A stretch of 64,000 nucleotides of DNA from Anaerostipes hominis (ex Lee et al. 2021) (GCF_002270485.1 NZ_NQOG01000002.1:124001-188000), one strand, 5' to 3'. Shown: positions 35,362 through 45,820, numbered from the stretch's first letter. The notes: generated by a model not told the origin, from the sequence alone. Program-made: numbers and translations.

Positions 35362-35973
35362 ATGAATTGCCGATTAGAGCTTGGCAGGATCACATATAAA
35401 AATGATGTGCAGATGAAGATTGCGGCTCACTGTGCGCAGGTGTTTGCCGGAGTTAAACCTTCAAATGCGGTGACTCTGGACAGGGAAGAAACAATTTCCC
35501 TGACGCAGGCGCTGAAAGACACTGGAATTCAATACAGACTGTTATATGCCGATGCGAAACGGTGCGTCTGGCTGTTGTACAGGGAACAAGACCTTGAACA
35601 ATATCTGATGAAAAGAGAACATCAAATATTTATGAGGGATTGTGGATATGATTCTGTTCAGCTAAATGACATGTTTACGGTTTTTTGTAAAAACTACTGG
35701 GAGTACAAAAACGGTAGAAAAGGATTTCCCCATGAACTGGGTCTGATTCTTGGATACCCGCTGTGTGATGTAAAAGGATTTATCCGACATCAGGGGCACA
35801 GCTATCTGTTTTCAGGGTATTGGAAGGTTTACGGAAACCCGGAGGACACCAGAAAACGGTTTGAAGTTTATGACCTTGTGAGGTATCAAATCATCAAACA
35901 GGTACAGCACAAAAAGCCTTTGGCGCAGATTGCCGCTTCCTACACCAATTACAGGATCCATAAACAATATTAA
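35362..35973 (+). CDS. DUF3793 protein
   Basis: A protein of about 203 residues. AAHCAQVFAGVKPSNAV, LLYREQDLEQYL, FPHELGLILGYPLCDVKGFIRHQG (in parts) and FSGYWKVYGNPEDT are the recognised conserved blocks of DUF3793, found in many Clostridia and of unknown function. The frame extends up to 35281, through the right arm of the RNA-like stem, but GGAAGGAG seven bases before the ATG at 35362 marks the real start. A TATACT box near 35331 may belong to its promoter. Confidence 0.82.
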   Translation: MNCRLELGRITYKNDVQMKIAAHCAQVFAGVKPSNAVTLDREETISLTQALKDTGIQYRLLYADAKRCVWLLYREQDLEQYLMKREHQIFMRDCGYDSVQLNDMFTVFCKNYWEYKNGRKGFPHELGLILGYPLCDVKGFIRHQGHSYLFSGYWKVYGNPEDTRKRFEVYDLVRYQIIKQVQHKKPLAQIAASYTNYRIHKQY

Positions 35974-35977
35974 AAAA

Positions 35978-36044
35978 TATACGCGCAGGGCACACCGTAT
36001 TTTATATCCTCCGGATAGGCGTGCTACGCACGATAAGGTATACT
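35978..36044. repeat. Dispersed palindromic repeat, diverged full copy
   Basis: Same order as the unit at 31069 with paired changes in both hairpins: TATCC-TCC-GGATA in place of TACCC-TTC-GGGTG, and CGTGC-TA-CGCACG in place of CGCGC-TTT-GCGCG. It ends GATAAGGTATA like the others. Confidence 0.7.
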
Positions 36045-36056
36045 GTCAGTTTGATA

Positions 36057-36100
36057 GAAGAGTGAAACACAAATATAGTGTCTTGCTCTTCTTTTTTTTG
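36057..36100 (+). terminator. Terminator after DUF3793
   Basis: GAAGAGTGAAACAC and GTGTCTTGCTCTTC pair with internal mismatches around a seven-base loop, then eight Ts. Confidence 0.8.
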
Positions 36101-36308
36101 CGTGCATATGCGTGTCAAACGATTGTGCAATAATGACTAAGAAGTCTGTATACATTTGTGTAATGTAGCAAAAACAATCTTTTTTATAAAAAGTGCTTGC
36201 ACATAAATGGCGTGCGTGATACTATAAGCACATAAGTAAAGCACATAAAACGCATTTGAAAAAAGCAAAGCAAATAATAAAACACGCAAATAACACGCAA
36301 TGTGCGTG
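36099..36308 (+). promoter_or_regulatory. iolCDB-adh promoter with several LacI-type half-sites
   Basis: TTGCAC (36197-36202), 17 bases, TACTAT (36220-36225) is a good promoter; its spacer contains GGCGTGCGTGA. Upstream is TTGCGTGCATATGCGTGTCA (36099-36118), and downstream CACGCA-ATG-TGCGTG (36294-36308), a perfect 6-bp dyad. These match the iolG operator core, so the two inositol operons are probably co-regulated. Multiple sites suggest looping. Confidence 0.7.
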
Positions 36309-36332
36309 GAAAACAAAACTGAGGTGAAAGTT

Positions 36333-37349
36333 ATGAAGTATGTTGAATTTGACCAGACAAGACCAATGGATTTAGTACTCATCGGAAGGGTAGCCATCGA
36401 TTTTAACCCGGTAGATTATTTCCACCCGTTATCTGAGTGCACTACATTTAAGAAGTATGTGGGAGGATCTCCGGCAAACATCGCAGTGGGGATCACGAGA
36501 CACGGAAAGAAAGCAGGATTCATCGGCAAAGTTTCCGACGACCAGTTCGGAGAGTATGTAGTAGACTTCTTCAATAAAGAGGGAATCGATACATCCCATA
36601 TTACAAAATGTACGAACGGAGAAAAGCTTGGACTTACCTTTACAGAAATCCTCTCCAGGGAAGAGAGCAGCATCTTAATGTACCGCAACTGCATCGCAGA
36701 CTTACAGTTATCTGTAGATGACATCGATGAGGAATACATAAAAAACACAAAGGCGATCCTGGTTTCCGGAACAGCTTTGGCGCAGAGCCCATCCAGGGAA
36801 GCAGTGTTAAAAGCAGTGATGCTTGCCAAGAAAAATGAAACAAAGATCATCTTTGACATCGATTATAGAGAATATAATTGGAAAAATTCCGATGAGATTT
36901 CAATCTACTATTCTTTAGTAGCCAGAGAAGCAGATATCATCATGGGATCAAGAGAAGAATTTGACCTGACAGAAAAACTGATAAAACCGGGCAGAACAGA
37001 CAAAGAATCTGCACAGGCCTGGAACAATGAAAATGCAAAGATCGTTGTCATCAAACATGGCAAAAAAGGATCTACAGCATATACCAATGACGGAAATGAC
37101 TATTCAATCAAACCGTTCCCGGTTGAGGCGTTAAAAGGTTTTGGAGGCGGAGACGGATATGCATCCGGCTTCTTATATGGAGTATTTGAAGGATGGGATA
37201 TGATCGAGTGTCTGGAATTCGGAAGTGCGGAAGCGGCCATGATGGTGAGAAGCCATTCCTGTTCTGAGGAACTTCCAAACCCTCAGGAAGTCAAAGACTT
37301 TATCCGCGAAACAAAAGACAAATATGGCGAAATGATTGCGAGAGTATAG
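36333..37349 (+). CDS. iolC: 5-dehydro-2-deoxygluconokinase
   Basis: PfkB-family kinase that phosphorylates 2-deoxy-5-keto-D-gluconate at C6. The 338-residue protein has LVLIGRVAIDFNP at the start, the GGSPANIAVGITRHGKKAGFIGKV signature (in parts GGSPANIAVG and GFIGKVSDDQFG), FDIDYREYNW, VIKHGKKGS and GFGGGDGYASGF holding the catalytic aspartate. The frame extends up to 36300, but GAGGTG lies six bases before the ATG at 36333. First gene of the iolC-iolD-iolB-adh operon. Confidence 0.93.
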   Translation: MKYVEFDQTRPMDLVLIGRVAIDFNPVDYFHPLSECTTFKKYVGGSPANIAVGITRHGKKAGFIGKVSDDQFGEYVVDFFNKEGIDTSHITKCTNGEKLGLTFTEILSREESSILMYRNCIADLQLSVDDIDEEYIKNTKAILVSGTALAQSPSREAVLKAVMLAKKNETKIIFDIDYREYNWKNSDEISIYYSLVAREADIIMGSREEFDLTEKLIKPGRTDKESAQAWNNENAKIVVIKHGKKGSTAYTNDGNDYSIKPFPVEALKGFGGGDGYASGFLYGVFEGWDMIECLEFGSAEAAMMVRSHSCSEELPNPQEVKDFIRETKDKYGEMIARV

Positions 37350-37361
37350 GAGGATATGAAA

Positions 37362-39293
37362 ATGAGTACAACCAGAATGACAGTAGCGCAGGCCCTTGTA
37401 AAATTCCTTGACAATCAGTATGTGGAATTTGACGGGGAAGAGACAAAATTTGTAGAAGGTTTCTTCACAATCTTCGGACACGGGATCGCCGTTGGTCTCG
37501 GAGAGGCACTGGACAGCAATCCTGGGAGCTTAAAGGTTCTTCAGGGAAGAAATGAGCAGGGAATGTGCCATGTGGCGACAGCTTACGCAAAACAGAACAG
37601 AAGAAGAAAGATCATCCCTTGCGCATCTTCTGTAGGACCTGGAGCGGCAAACATGGTGACAGCAGCGGCTACAGCCACAGTGAACAATATCCCGCTTTTG
37701 GTAGTGCCCTCTGACACATTTGCCACGAGACAGCCGGACCCGGTGCTCCAGCAGTTAGAAAAGAGCGATAGTCTCTCTACAACAACAAACGACGCATTCA
37801 AACCAGTTTGTAAATATTGGGACAGGATCATCCGCCCGGAACAACTGATGACAGCCATGGTCAACGCTATGCGTGTTCTCACAGATCCGGCAGAGACAGG
37901 CGCTGTGTGCATCGCACTTTCTCAGGATGTAGAAGGAGAATCTTATGATTTCCCTGATTACCTGTTTGAAAAACGCGTACACAGGATCACCAGACCTTGC
38001 GCGGTAAAAGAAGAGATTGAGGATATAGTAAAAGTTATTAAAGAAGCTAAAAATCCGTTAGTGATCGTGGGTGGAGGTGTGAAGTATTCAGAGGCAGGAG
38101 AAACTGTAGAAAAGTTCTGCGAAGACTTTAACATCCCGTTCGGAGAGAGCCAGGCAGGAAAAAGTGCCTGCAAGTCAAGCCACCCTTACTGCTTAGGAGG
38201 AATCGGTGTCACAGGAACTCTGGCTGCAAATACGATCGCTGAGCAGGCCGATGTAGTCATCGCAGTGGGAACCAGACTTTCAGACTTTACAACAGGCTCC
38301 AAAGGACAGTTCAAAAACCCTGATGTAAAAATGGTAACCATCAACAACAACAAATACCATGCATATAAAATGGATGCAGTGAAAGCTGTCGGAGACGCAA
38401 AAGTGACAGTAGAAGCTCTTTCTGCCAGTCTGAAAGAAGAAGGATACAAATCTGCTTACACAACAGAGATCAAGGACGCAAAGGCAGCCTGGGATAAAGA
38501 GATGGACCGCCTTGCAAACATTGAATATACAGGTGATGATTTTGAGCCGGAGATCAAAGCGAGAGATCCTCGTACGATTCCTGAATTCGTAAAACTTACA
38601 GGGGGACTTATCACTCAGACTGCAGCATTGTGCAAGATTCGTGAGGTCATTGATGAAGACGCTAATATTGTGACAGCAGGGGGAAGTCTTCCGAGCTGTA
38701 TGCAGAGAATCTGGACTACAGACAAACGAGGCGGATATCACGCAGAATACGGATATTCCTGCATGGGATATGAAGTGGCGGGAGCGCTCGGCGTAAAGAT
38801 GGCAGAGCCTGAGCATGAATCCTATGTGGTTGTGGGGGATGCCAGCTTCCAGATGCTCCACAGTGAGATCATGACAGCAATGCAGGAAAAACAGAAGATC
38901 AACATCCTCGTATTTGACAACTGTGGATTCGGCTGCATCAACAACCTTCAGATGAATCATGGAGTGGGAAGTCTTGCAACAGAGTTCAGATACCGCGATG
39001 AAAACAATGAGATCAAGGGCGATCTGATCCCGGTTGACTATGCAAAAGTCGGTGAAGGATACGGACTTAAGACATACAGTGTAAGAACGATCAAAGAGCT
39101 TGAGGAAGCATTGATCGATGCTAAGAAACAGGACGTAGCCACATTGATCGACCTGAAGGTCATTCCGAAAACAATGACAGATGGTTACAAATCATGGTGG
39201 AACGTAGGTATTGCGACAACTTCTGTGAAAGAAAGCGTGCAGAAAGCATGTGAAGGAGTATTGGAAGGCCGCAGAAACGCAAGACAGTATTAG
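37362..39293 (+). CDS. iolD: 3D-(3,5/4)-trihydroxycyclohexane-1,2-dione hydrolase
   Basis: Thiamin-diphosphate enzyme that opens the ring of the IolE product to 5-deoxy-D-glucuronate. The 643-residue protein has the acetolactate-synthase-like fold: VEGFFTIFGHG and NEQGMCHVATAYAKQNRR in the PYR domain (catalytic Glu nearby), SSVGPGAANMVTAAA, a central domain, and the ThDP/magnesium motif VVGDASFQMLHSEI...FDNCGFGCINN. The ATG at 37356 is too close to GGAGG; the ATG at 37362 is eight or nine bases away and is chosen. Confidence 0.95.
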   Translation: MSTTRMTVAQALVKFLDNQYVEFDGEETKFVEGFFTIFGHGIAVGLGEALDSNPGSLKVLQGRNEQGMCHVATAYAKQNRRRKIIPCASSVGPGAANMVTAAATATVNNIPLLVVPSDTFATRQPDPVLQQLEKSDSLSTTTNDAFKPVCKYWDRIIRPEQLMTAMVNAMRVLTDPAETGAVCIALSQDVEGESYDFPDYLFEKRVHRITRPCAVKEEIEDIVKVIKEAKNPLVIVGGGVKYSEAGETVEKFCEDFNIPFGESQAGKSACKSSHPYCLGGIGVTGTLAANTIAEQADVVIAVGTRLSDFTTGSKGQFKNPDVKMVTINNNKYHAYKMDAVKAVGDAKVTVEALSASLKEEGYKSAYTTEIKDAKAAWDKEMDRLANIEYTGDDFEPEIKARDPRTIPEFVKLTGGLITQTAALCKIREVIDEDANIVTAGGSLPSCMQRIWTTDKRGGYHAEYGYSCMGYEVAGALGVKMAEPEHESYVVVGDASFQMLHSEIMTAMQEKQKINILVFDNCGFGCINNLQMNHGVGSLATEFRYRDENNEIKGDLIPVDYAKVGEGYGLKTYSVRTIKELEEALIDAKKQDVATLIDLKVIPKTMTDGYKSWWNVGIATTSVKESVQKACEGVLEGRRNARQY

Positions 39294-39308
39294 AAAAGAG
39301 GTATGACA

Positions 39309-40094
39309 ATGGGTAAAGTATTCGGCTATCCTGAGTTTGATGCAAACGGGGAAAAGGTTTTAACAACATATGACAATGATTATAAAGAAATGCTGATGGA
39401 TATCCGCGTCTTCCGCTTAAAAGCGGGAGATGTGAAGACCTTCTGCAAAGAAAAAGAGGAGACCGCGGTTCTTTTACTAAAAGGGGATGTCGTATTCTCA
39501 TTTGATGAAACTTCCAGGGAAGTCACAAGAAAAGATGTATTTACAGAAGGACCCTGGGCAGTACATATCTGCACAGGAGCCAAAGTCACAGTGGAAGCAA
39601 AGGCAGACTCTGAAATCTTGGTACAGTCCACAATGAATGACCAGACATTTGAGAGTAAACTGTATGCGCCGGAAGATGCTCCTTGGGGATACTCCTGTGT
39701 AGGAAAGTTCGGAAATGTTGCGAAACGCCGTGTCAATACCATCTTTGACCATGACATTGCACCATACTCCAACATGGTATTAGGTGAAGTCTTAAATGAC
39801 CGCGGAAACTGGTCAGGATATCTTCCTCACAGACATCCGCAGCCGGAAACTTATTACTTCCTGTTTGACCATCCGGAAGGATTCGGGGCAAGCTTTGTGG
39901 GAGACCAGGTATTTAAGAGTACAGACGGAAGCTTTTCAGCGATTCCAGGGGGAGAACTTCATCCTCAGGCAGTGGCTCCGGGATACCAGATGTATACTTG
40001 CTGGATGATCCGTCATCTGGAAGGGAACCCATGGCTTCAGACAGACAGAAATGAAGATGAACGCTACGTTTGGCTTCATGACGCAGAATTCTAA
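39309..40094 (+). CDS. iolB: 5-deoxy-glucuronate isomerase
   Basis: Converts 5-deoxy-D-glucuronate to 2-deoxy-5-keto-D-gluconate, the substrate of IolC. The 261-residue two-cupin protein shows LMDIRVFRL, the metal-site LPHRHPQPETYYFLFDHPEGFG (in parts SGYLPHRHPQPETYYF) and the second histidine in GELHPQAVAPGYQMYTCWMIRHL. The ATG at 39309 has AGAGGT seven bases upstream, while that at 39303 is too close to it. The gene follows iolD after 15 bases. Confidence 0.93.
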   Translation: MGKVFGYPEFDANGEKVLTTYDNDYKEMLMDIRVFRLKAGDVKTFCKEKEETAVLLLKGDVVFSFDETSREVTRKDVFTEGPWAVHICTGAKVTVEAKADSEILVQSTMNDQTFESKLYAPEDAPWGYSCVGKFGNVAKRRVNTIFDHDIAPYSNMVLGEVLNDRGNWSGYLPHRHPQPETYYFLFDHPEGFGASFVGDQVFKSTDGSFSAIPGGELHPQAVAPGYQMYTCWMIRHLEGNPWLQTDRNEDERYVWLHDAEF

Positions 40095-40131
40095 GATAGA
40101 AAATCATAAGAAAGTATAGGAGGATAAGAAC

Positions 40132-41283
40132 ATGGCAAGAGAATTTATCGCGCCGGGCCAGATTTATACTGGTGAGGGTGCACTGGATATGGCAGAAGGA
40201 AAGTTAGGAACTCTCGGCAAAAAAGCGCTGATCGTCACAGATAAGGTGATGGTCGAGCTTGGAAACGCAGCAAAGGTAGAAACTGTTTTAAAAAACCAGA
40301 ACATTGAATATGTGATCTACAGCGAGATCAACGGTGAGCCGACCGACACAATGATTGAAGACGGACTGAATCTTTACAAAGAAGAAGGATGTGACTTTAT
40401 TGTCGCTCTCGGAGGCGGCAGCCCGATTGACTCTATGAAAGCAATCGGTGCACTGGTAACCAGCGGCGGACAGATTTCAGATTACATGGGAAAGATTATC
40501 ACAGAGGAAACACCGACACTTGTTGCAATTCCTACCACAGCGGGTACAGGTTCTGAGGCAACTCAGTTTACCATCATCACAGATACAAAAAATGATATCA
40601 AGATGCTGCTCAAAGGCGCTGTTCTAATGCCGGATCTTGCCATCATCGATCCACAGTTTACAATGACTGCACCTCCTAAGATTACTGCGGCTACAGGACT
40701 TGACGCCCTGACTCATGCGGCAGAGGCTTATACATCAAAGCTGGCACAGCCATTATCCGATACATTTGCGCTTTCTGCTATTAAAAGGATCTTCAAATAT
40801 CTTCCGGTTGCATTCAAAGACGGAAAGAATGTTGAAGCCAGAGAACAGATGTCAATAGCAGCACTGGAAGCAGGAATTGCATTTAACAATGCATCCGTGA
40901 CCTTAGTCCACGGAATGAGCCGTCCAATCGGTGCTATGTTCCATGTGGCACATGGACTTTCCAATGCCATGCTGCTGAAGGAATGCTTTATCTATGCGCT
41001 GGACGGGGCTTATGACCGTTTTGGCGAGCTTGGCAAAGCGATTAACGTGGCGGCTGAGACTGACACAGACCAGGCAGCCAGTGAGAAATTCCTTCAGGCA
41101 GTTGTGGATATCTGCGATGAGCTTGAAACTCCTTCCTTAGAGGAATATGGAATCAATAAAGAAGAATTTTTCGGTGTGATCGACAAAATGGCCAACGATG
41201 CCATGGACAGCGGAAGCCCGTCCAACACAAGAAAAGCCATCACAGCGGAAGATGTCAAAGAAATTTACCGCAATCTGTGGTAA
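40132..41283 (+). CDS. Iron-containing alcohol dehydrogenase, probable malonic semialdehyde reductase
   Basis: A 383-residue group III (iron-type) dehydrogenase: ALIVTDKVM, FIVALGGGSPIDSMKAIG for NAD(P), IPTTAGTGSEATQFTII, LDALTHAAEAYTS, VHGMSRPIGAMFHVAHGLSNAMLL with the metal histidines. It is the last gene of the iolCDB operon. IolCDB and an aldolase yield DHAP and malonic semialdehyde; with no IolA here, reduction of that aldehyde to 3-hydroxypropionate, which also reoxidises NADH, is the best inference. Other aldehydes or 1,3-propanediol remain possible. Confidence 0.85.
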   Translation: MAREFIAPGQIYTGEGALDMAEGKLGTLGKKALIVTDKVMVELGNAAKVETVLKNQNIEYVIYSEINGEPTDTMIEDGLNLYKEEGCDFIVALGGGSPIDSMKAIGALVTSGGQISDYMGKIITEETPTLVAIPTTAGTGSEATQFTIITDTKNDIKMLLKGAVLMPDLAIIDPQFTMTAPPKITAATGLDALTHAAEAYTSKLAQPLSDTFALSAIKRIFKYLPVAFKDGKNVEAREQMSIAALEAGIAFNNASVTLVHGMSRPIGAMFHVAHGLSNAMLLKECFIYALDGAYDRFGELGKAINVAAETDTDQAASEKFLQAVVDICDELETPSLEEYGINKEEFFGVIDKMANDAMDSGSPSNTRKAITAEDVKEIYRNLW

Positions 41284-41295
41284 TCACAATGTAGT

Positions 41296-41318
41296 AAGTA
41301 CGTGCGTTTAACGTACTT
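41296..41318. repeat. Short perfect inverted repeat after adh
   Basis: AAGTACGT (41296-41303) and ACGTACTT (41311-41318) form an 8-bp stem with a seven-base loop, 12 bases after the dehydrogenase stop. No T tract follows. It may protect the mRNA 3' end. The rest of 41319-41440 holds nothing I recognise. Confidence 0.5.
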
Positions 41319-41444
41319 AAATATAGATCAATGCAGATTTATGCCACTGAAACTCCTAAAAATAAAAACAATAAGAATACCCCGGGCCAAACCCTCCAAT
41401 ACCTGGCTCAAAAATGAATTGTTATTGTGTAATATCTGCATTAC

Positions 41445-41489
41445 AAAAGTATGGACCTTTTTTCTCCTGGGTCCATACTTTTTTTTTAA
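41445..41489 (+). terminator. Terminator of the iolCDB operon
   Basis: AAAAGTATGGACC pairs with GGTCCATACTTTT and runs into a long T tract. Confidence 0.9.
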
Positions 41490-41495
41490 AAAGCA

Positions 41496-41524
41496 TTGAA
41501 TTAATGAAAATGCTATGCTACAAT
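41496..41524 (+). promoter_or_regulatory. Promoter of the beta-glucoside operon
   Basis: TTGAAT, a 17-base spacer and TACAAT (41519-41524), placed 14 bases before the antiterminator site. Confidence 0.7.
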
Positions 41525-41538
41525 AAAATTTGTAAATA

Positions 41539-41617
41539 GGATGGTAATTGATTTTGTCAAGCTTAACCTGTCTACATAAATTTTTTGTATTAAAAATTTA
41601 TGTAGACAGGTTTTTTT
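41539..41617 (+). promoter_or_regulatory. RAT antiterminator site overlapping a perfect terminator
   Basis: The 30-nt element GGATGGTAAT...GCTTAACC (41539-41568) resembles the ribonucleic antiterminator sites bound by BglG/LicT/SacY proteins. Its last four bases are the first of a 21-bp perfect terminator stem (41565-41585 with 41592-41612) followed by a T tract, so the two folds exclude each other. This is the classic sugar-induced antitermination switch, here acting on the antiterminator gene itself. Confidence 0.9.
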
Positions 41618-41637
41618 ATTTCAAAGGAGTAGTTTCA

Positions 41638-42501
41638 ATGCTAATAAAACGAGTTTTAACAAATAATGCAGTCATTACTATTGGAGATGATGGCAAGGAT
41701 AAGATTGTTTGTGGGAAAGGGATTGCTTTTAAAAAAAGAAGCGGTGATGAAATCGATCCTTCATTGATAAATCAAGTATTTATTTTACAAAATGATTCTA
41801 ATGTCATAAAATTTGAACAACTTTTAAAAGATGTACCGATTGAGTATATCAGGTTAGCTTATGATATAGCAGAAATGGCTAAAATGGAATTCGCGAAAAG
41901 CTTTCATGATAGTATGATCGTTACTTTAAGCGATCATTTATATACAGCAATCCAGAGATGTAAAGAAGGGCTGCTGATTAAGAATGCCTTGCTTTGGGAT
42001 ATAAAAAATTTCTATGAAATTGAATATGAGATCGGCTTAAGGGCAGTTGAGTTGATAAAAGATAAAATGAAGATAGATTTTCCGGAGGATGAAGCGGGCT
42101 TTATAGCTCTGCACATCGTAAATGCCCAACTGGATAAAAACAGCATGGAAAATATATTTAAAGTGACGAAGTTAATTCAGGAAATAACCACGATTGTAAA
42201 GTATCATTTTCACATTGAATTTGATACTGGTTCAGCATATTATTACCGGTTTATCACTCATCTGAAATTTTTTTCATTGAGGCTGTTTAATCATGATCAA
42301 TATGATGAAAATGATGAAACTGAATTATTGGATATGGTGATTGAAAAATATACAACTGCGTATGATTGTGCAAAAAAGATCAAGGATTTTTTGATTCATA
42401 AGTATGACTATCATCTAAAAGATGATGAGTTATTATATCTGACAATCCATATACATCGGATTGTCACAAAAATGAATGCGAAAGGAGGCGATGGAAAATA
42501 A
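41638..42501 (+). CDS. BglG/LicT-family antiterminator
   Basis: A protein of 287 residues: an N-terminal RNA-binding CAT domain (LIKRVLTNNAVITIGDDGKDKIVCGKGIAFKKRSGDEID, in parts) and two PTS regulation domains. PRD1 has the histidine in LSDHLYTAI and in EYEIGLRA; PRD2 has RFITHLKFF and LTIHIHRI. PTS phosphorylation of these histidines normally sets activity. The frame continues upstream through the terminator to 41548, but AAGGAG before the ATG at 41638 is the real start. AT-rich compared with its neighbours, like the next two genes. Confidence 0.92.
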   Translation: MLIKRVLTNNAVITIGDDGKDKIVCGKGIAFKKRSGDEIDPSLINQVFILQNDSNVIKFEQLLKDVPIEYIRLAYDIAEMAKMEFAKSFHDSMIVTLSDHLYTAIQRCKEGLLIKNALLWDIKNFYEIEYEIGLRAVELIKDKMKIDFPEDEAGFIALHIVNAQLDKNSMENIFKVTKLIQEITTIVKYHFHIEFDTGSAYYYRFITHLKFFSLRLFNHDQYDENDETELLDMVIEKYTTAYDCAKKIKDFLIHKYDYHLKDDELLYLTIHIHRIVTKMNAKGGDGK

Positions 42502-42521
42502 TTGATTTAATTTCACTCAGA

Positions 42522-42548
42522 GGATGGTAACATTCAGTTGGCTTAACC
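42522..42548 (+). promoter_or_regulatory. Second RAT-like element before the PTS gene
   Basis: GGATGGTAAC...GGCTTAACC repeats both ends of the first site but is 27 rather than 30 bases. No strong terminator follows; only TTCAAA/TTTGAA could pair. It may be a decayed switch or act without a terminator. Confidence 0.65.
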
Positions 42549-42597
42549 TTCAAAATTCATATTTGAAAACTTAGCAATGAAAAATGGAGGTACTGTA

Positions 42598-44373
42598 ATG
42601 AGTAAATATGAAAGTTTAGTAAAACACATCGTTCAAAATGTCGGAGGGAAAGACAATATTATTTCCTTGACTCACTGTGTGACAAGATTGAGATTTCGGT
42701 TGAAAGACGAAAACAAAGCAAAGGATAATATTATTAAAAATCTTGATGGAGTTATAACTGTGATGCACAGTGCGGGACAATATCAAATTGTTATTGGCAA
42801 TCATGTTAGAGATGTTTACGATGAAGCATGTGCCAAGTTAAATTTAAGCAAAGATAATCATCATCAGAAAGAAAAGATGACATTGAAAGAAAAGTTTATT
42901 GATCTGCTGACTTCTATTTTTATGCCGTCTATCTCTATTCTTTGCGCATGCGGGATGATCAAAGGATTAAATTCAATTCTGCAGTTTGCCGGCGTCTATA
43001 CAGACACGTCTGGGATCTATACTTTGATCAACGCTGTTGGAGATTGTATCTTTTATTTTTTTCCGGTCGTAATCGGATATAATAGCGCCAAGAAATTTAA
43101 GCTGAGCCCATATGTAGGAATGATGATCGGTGCAGCATTATGCTATCCAACGATCAATGGGGTTGATTTGGTGGTTTTTGGGATAAGCATGAATGTAACA
43201 TATACATCAACTGTACTGCCAGTGATCTTAACCGTTGCACTGGCAGCGCCTATGGAAAAATGGCTGAATAAAATTCTTCCTGACCTTATTAAATCATTTT
43301 TTACTCCTATGATTGTTTTATTGAGCTCTACAATTTTAGGATTTATGGTGATCGGACCAATCGCTAATTATCTCTCAAATATAATCAGCAGTACTTTATC
43401 AGGCGTCTATAATATGAGTCCGTTATTAGCAGGTGTTTTGGTCGGCGGCTTGTGGCAGATAATGGTTGTATTTGGAGTTCATATGACGCTCGTTGTTTTG
43501 GCTATTATGAATATTGCGGCAGGAACACCGGATCCAATTCTGTCATTATCGGTTTTTGTAGCCTTTGCACAATCAGCAGTAGTATTAGCAGTGGCACTTA
43601 AAACAAAAGATAAAAAATTAAAATCGGTTTGTATTCCTGCCTTTATTTCAGGAATGTTCGGAGTGACAGAACCGGCAATTTACGGTATTACGTTGCCGAG
43701 AATTAAAATGTTTGTTATTTCTTGTATTGGAGGGGCTGTTTCAGGAGGATTTGCCGGACTGGCTGGATTGAAATACCAACAGATGGCCGGTATGGGAATT
43801 TTCGAGATTCCTGCTATGTTTCCAAAAACAGGGGTACAGACAGTGATGATCCAGGCGGCAACTGCTACTGTGATCGCATTTGCTGTGAGTTTTGTATTGG
43901 CATATGTGTTTTATAAAGATGAAGCCAAGATAGAATTAGAAAAAATCAATATGCCGGTGAAAGGCGATGTCAAGCCGTTAAGTGAGGTGCAAGATGACGC
44001 TTTTGCACAGGGTGCCTTAGGAGAAGGTGCTGCGATTGTGCCAAGTGAGGGTAAAGCATATGCACCATTTGATGGAACTGTATTATCACTATTTCCCACA
44101 AAACATGCCATTGGTATCGTGAGTGACAATGGGTGCGAAGTATTGATTCATATTGGTATAGACACAGTTAAGCTTGAAGGAAAATACTTTGAAGCACATG
44201 TGGAGCAGGGTGATAAAGTATCAAAGGGCCAATTATTAGTTTCTTTTGACATTGATAAAATTAAAGAGGAAGGCTATTCTACGGACACATTGATCATAAT
44301 CACAAATTCAAGTGACTATGAAGAAATAAAAACAGTAAATAGTAGTGGAATCCTGTTGGAAGCCACTTATTAG
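42598..44373 (+). CDS. Beta-glucoside PTS permease, EIIBCA
   Basis: A 591-residue PTS transporter that imports and phosphorylates beta-glucosides. The order is EIIB (phospho-Cys in HCVTRLRFRLKD, about residue 26), a membrane EIIC of about ten helices (GMIKGLNSIL to YVFYKDEA), and EIIA (DGTVLSLF, phospho-His in EVLIHIGIDTVKLEG near 530). The ATG at 42577 precedes the GGAGG; the ATG at 42598 after it is the start. The substrate is suggested by the GH1 gene that follows. The exact sugar is unknown. Confidence 0.92.
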   Translation: MSKYESLVKHIVQNVGGKDNIISLTHCVTRLRFRLKDENKAKDNIIKNLDGVITVMHSAGQYQIVIGNHVRDVYDEACAKLNLSKDNHHQKEKMTLKEKFIDLLTSIFMPSISILCACGMIKGLNSILQFAGVYTDTSGIYTLINAVGDCIFYFFPVVIGYNSAKKFKLSPYVGMMIGAALCYPTINGVDLVVFGISMNVTYTSTVLPVILTVALAAPMEKWLNKILPDLIKSFFTPMIVLLSSTILGFMVIGPIANYLSNIISSTLSGVYNMSPLLAGVLVGGLWQIMVVFGVHMTLVVLAIMNIAAGTPDPILSLSVFVAFAQSAVVLAVALKTKDKKLKSVCIPAFISGMFGVTEPAIYGITLPRIKMFVISCIGGAVSGGFAGLAGLKYQQMAGMGIFEIPAMFPKTGVQTVMIQAATATVIAFAVSFVLAYVFYKDEAKIELEKINMPVKGDVKPLSEVQDDAFAQGALGEGAAIVPSEGKAYAPFDGTVLSLFPTKHAIGIVSDNGCEVLIHIGIDTVKLEGKYFEAHVEQGDKVSKGQLLVSFDIDKIKEEGYSTDTLIIITNSSDYEEIKTVNSSGILLEATY

Positions 44374-44383
44374 GAGGTGGTGA

Positions 44384-45820
<1,437 letters not shown>

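Noticed and set aside
38280-38960. A 226-residue minus-strand frame inside iolD
   Set aside because: It is antisense to conserved ThDP-enzyme sequence and rich in Cys, His and Phe, which is typical of shadow frames.
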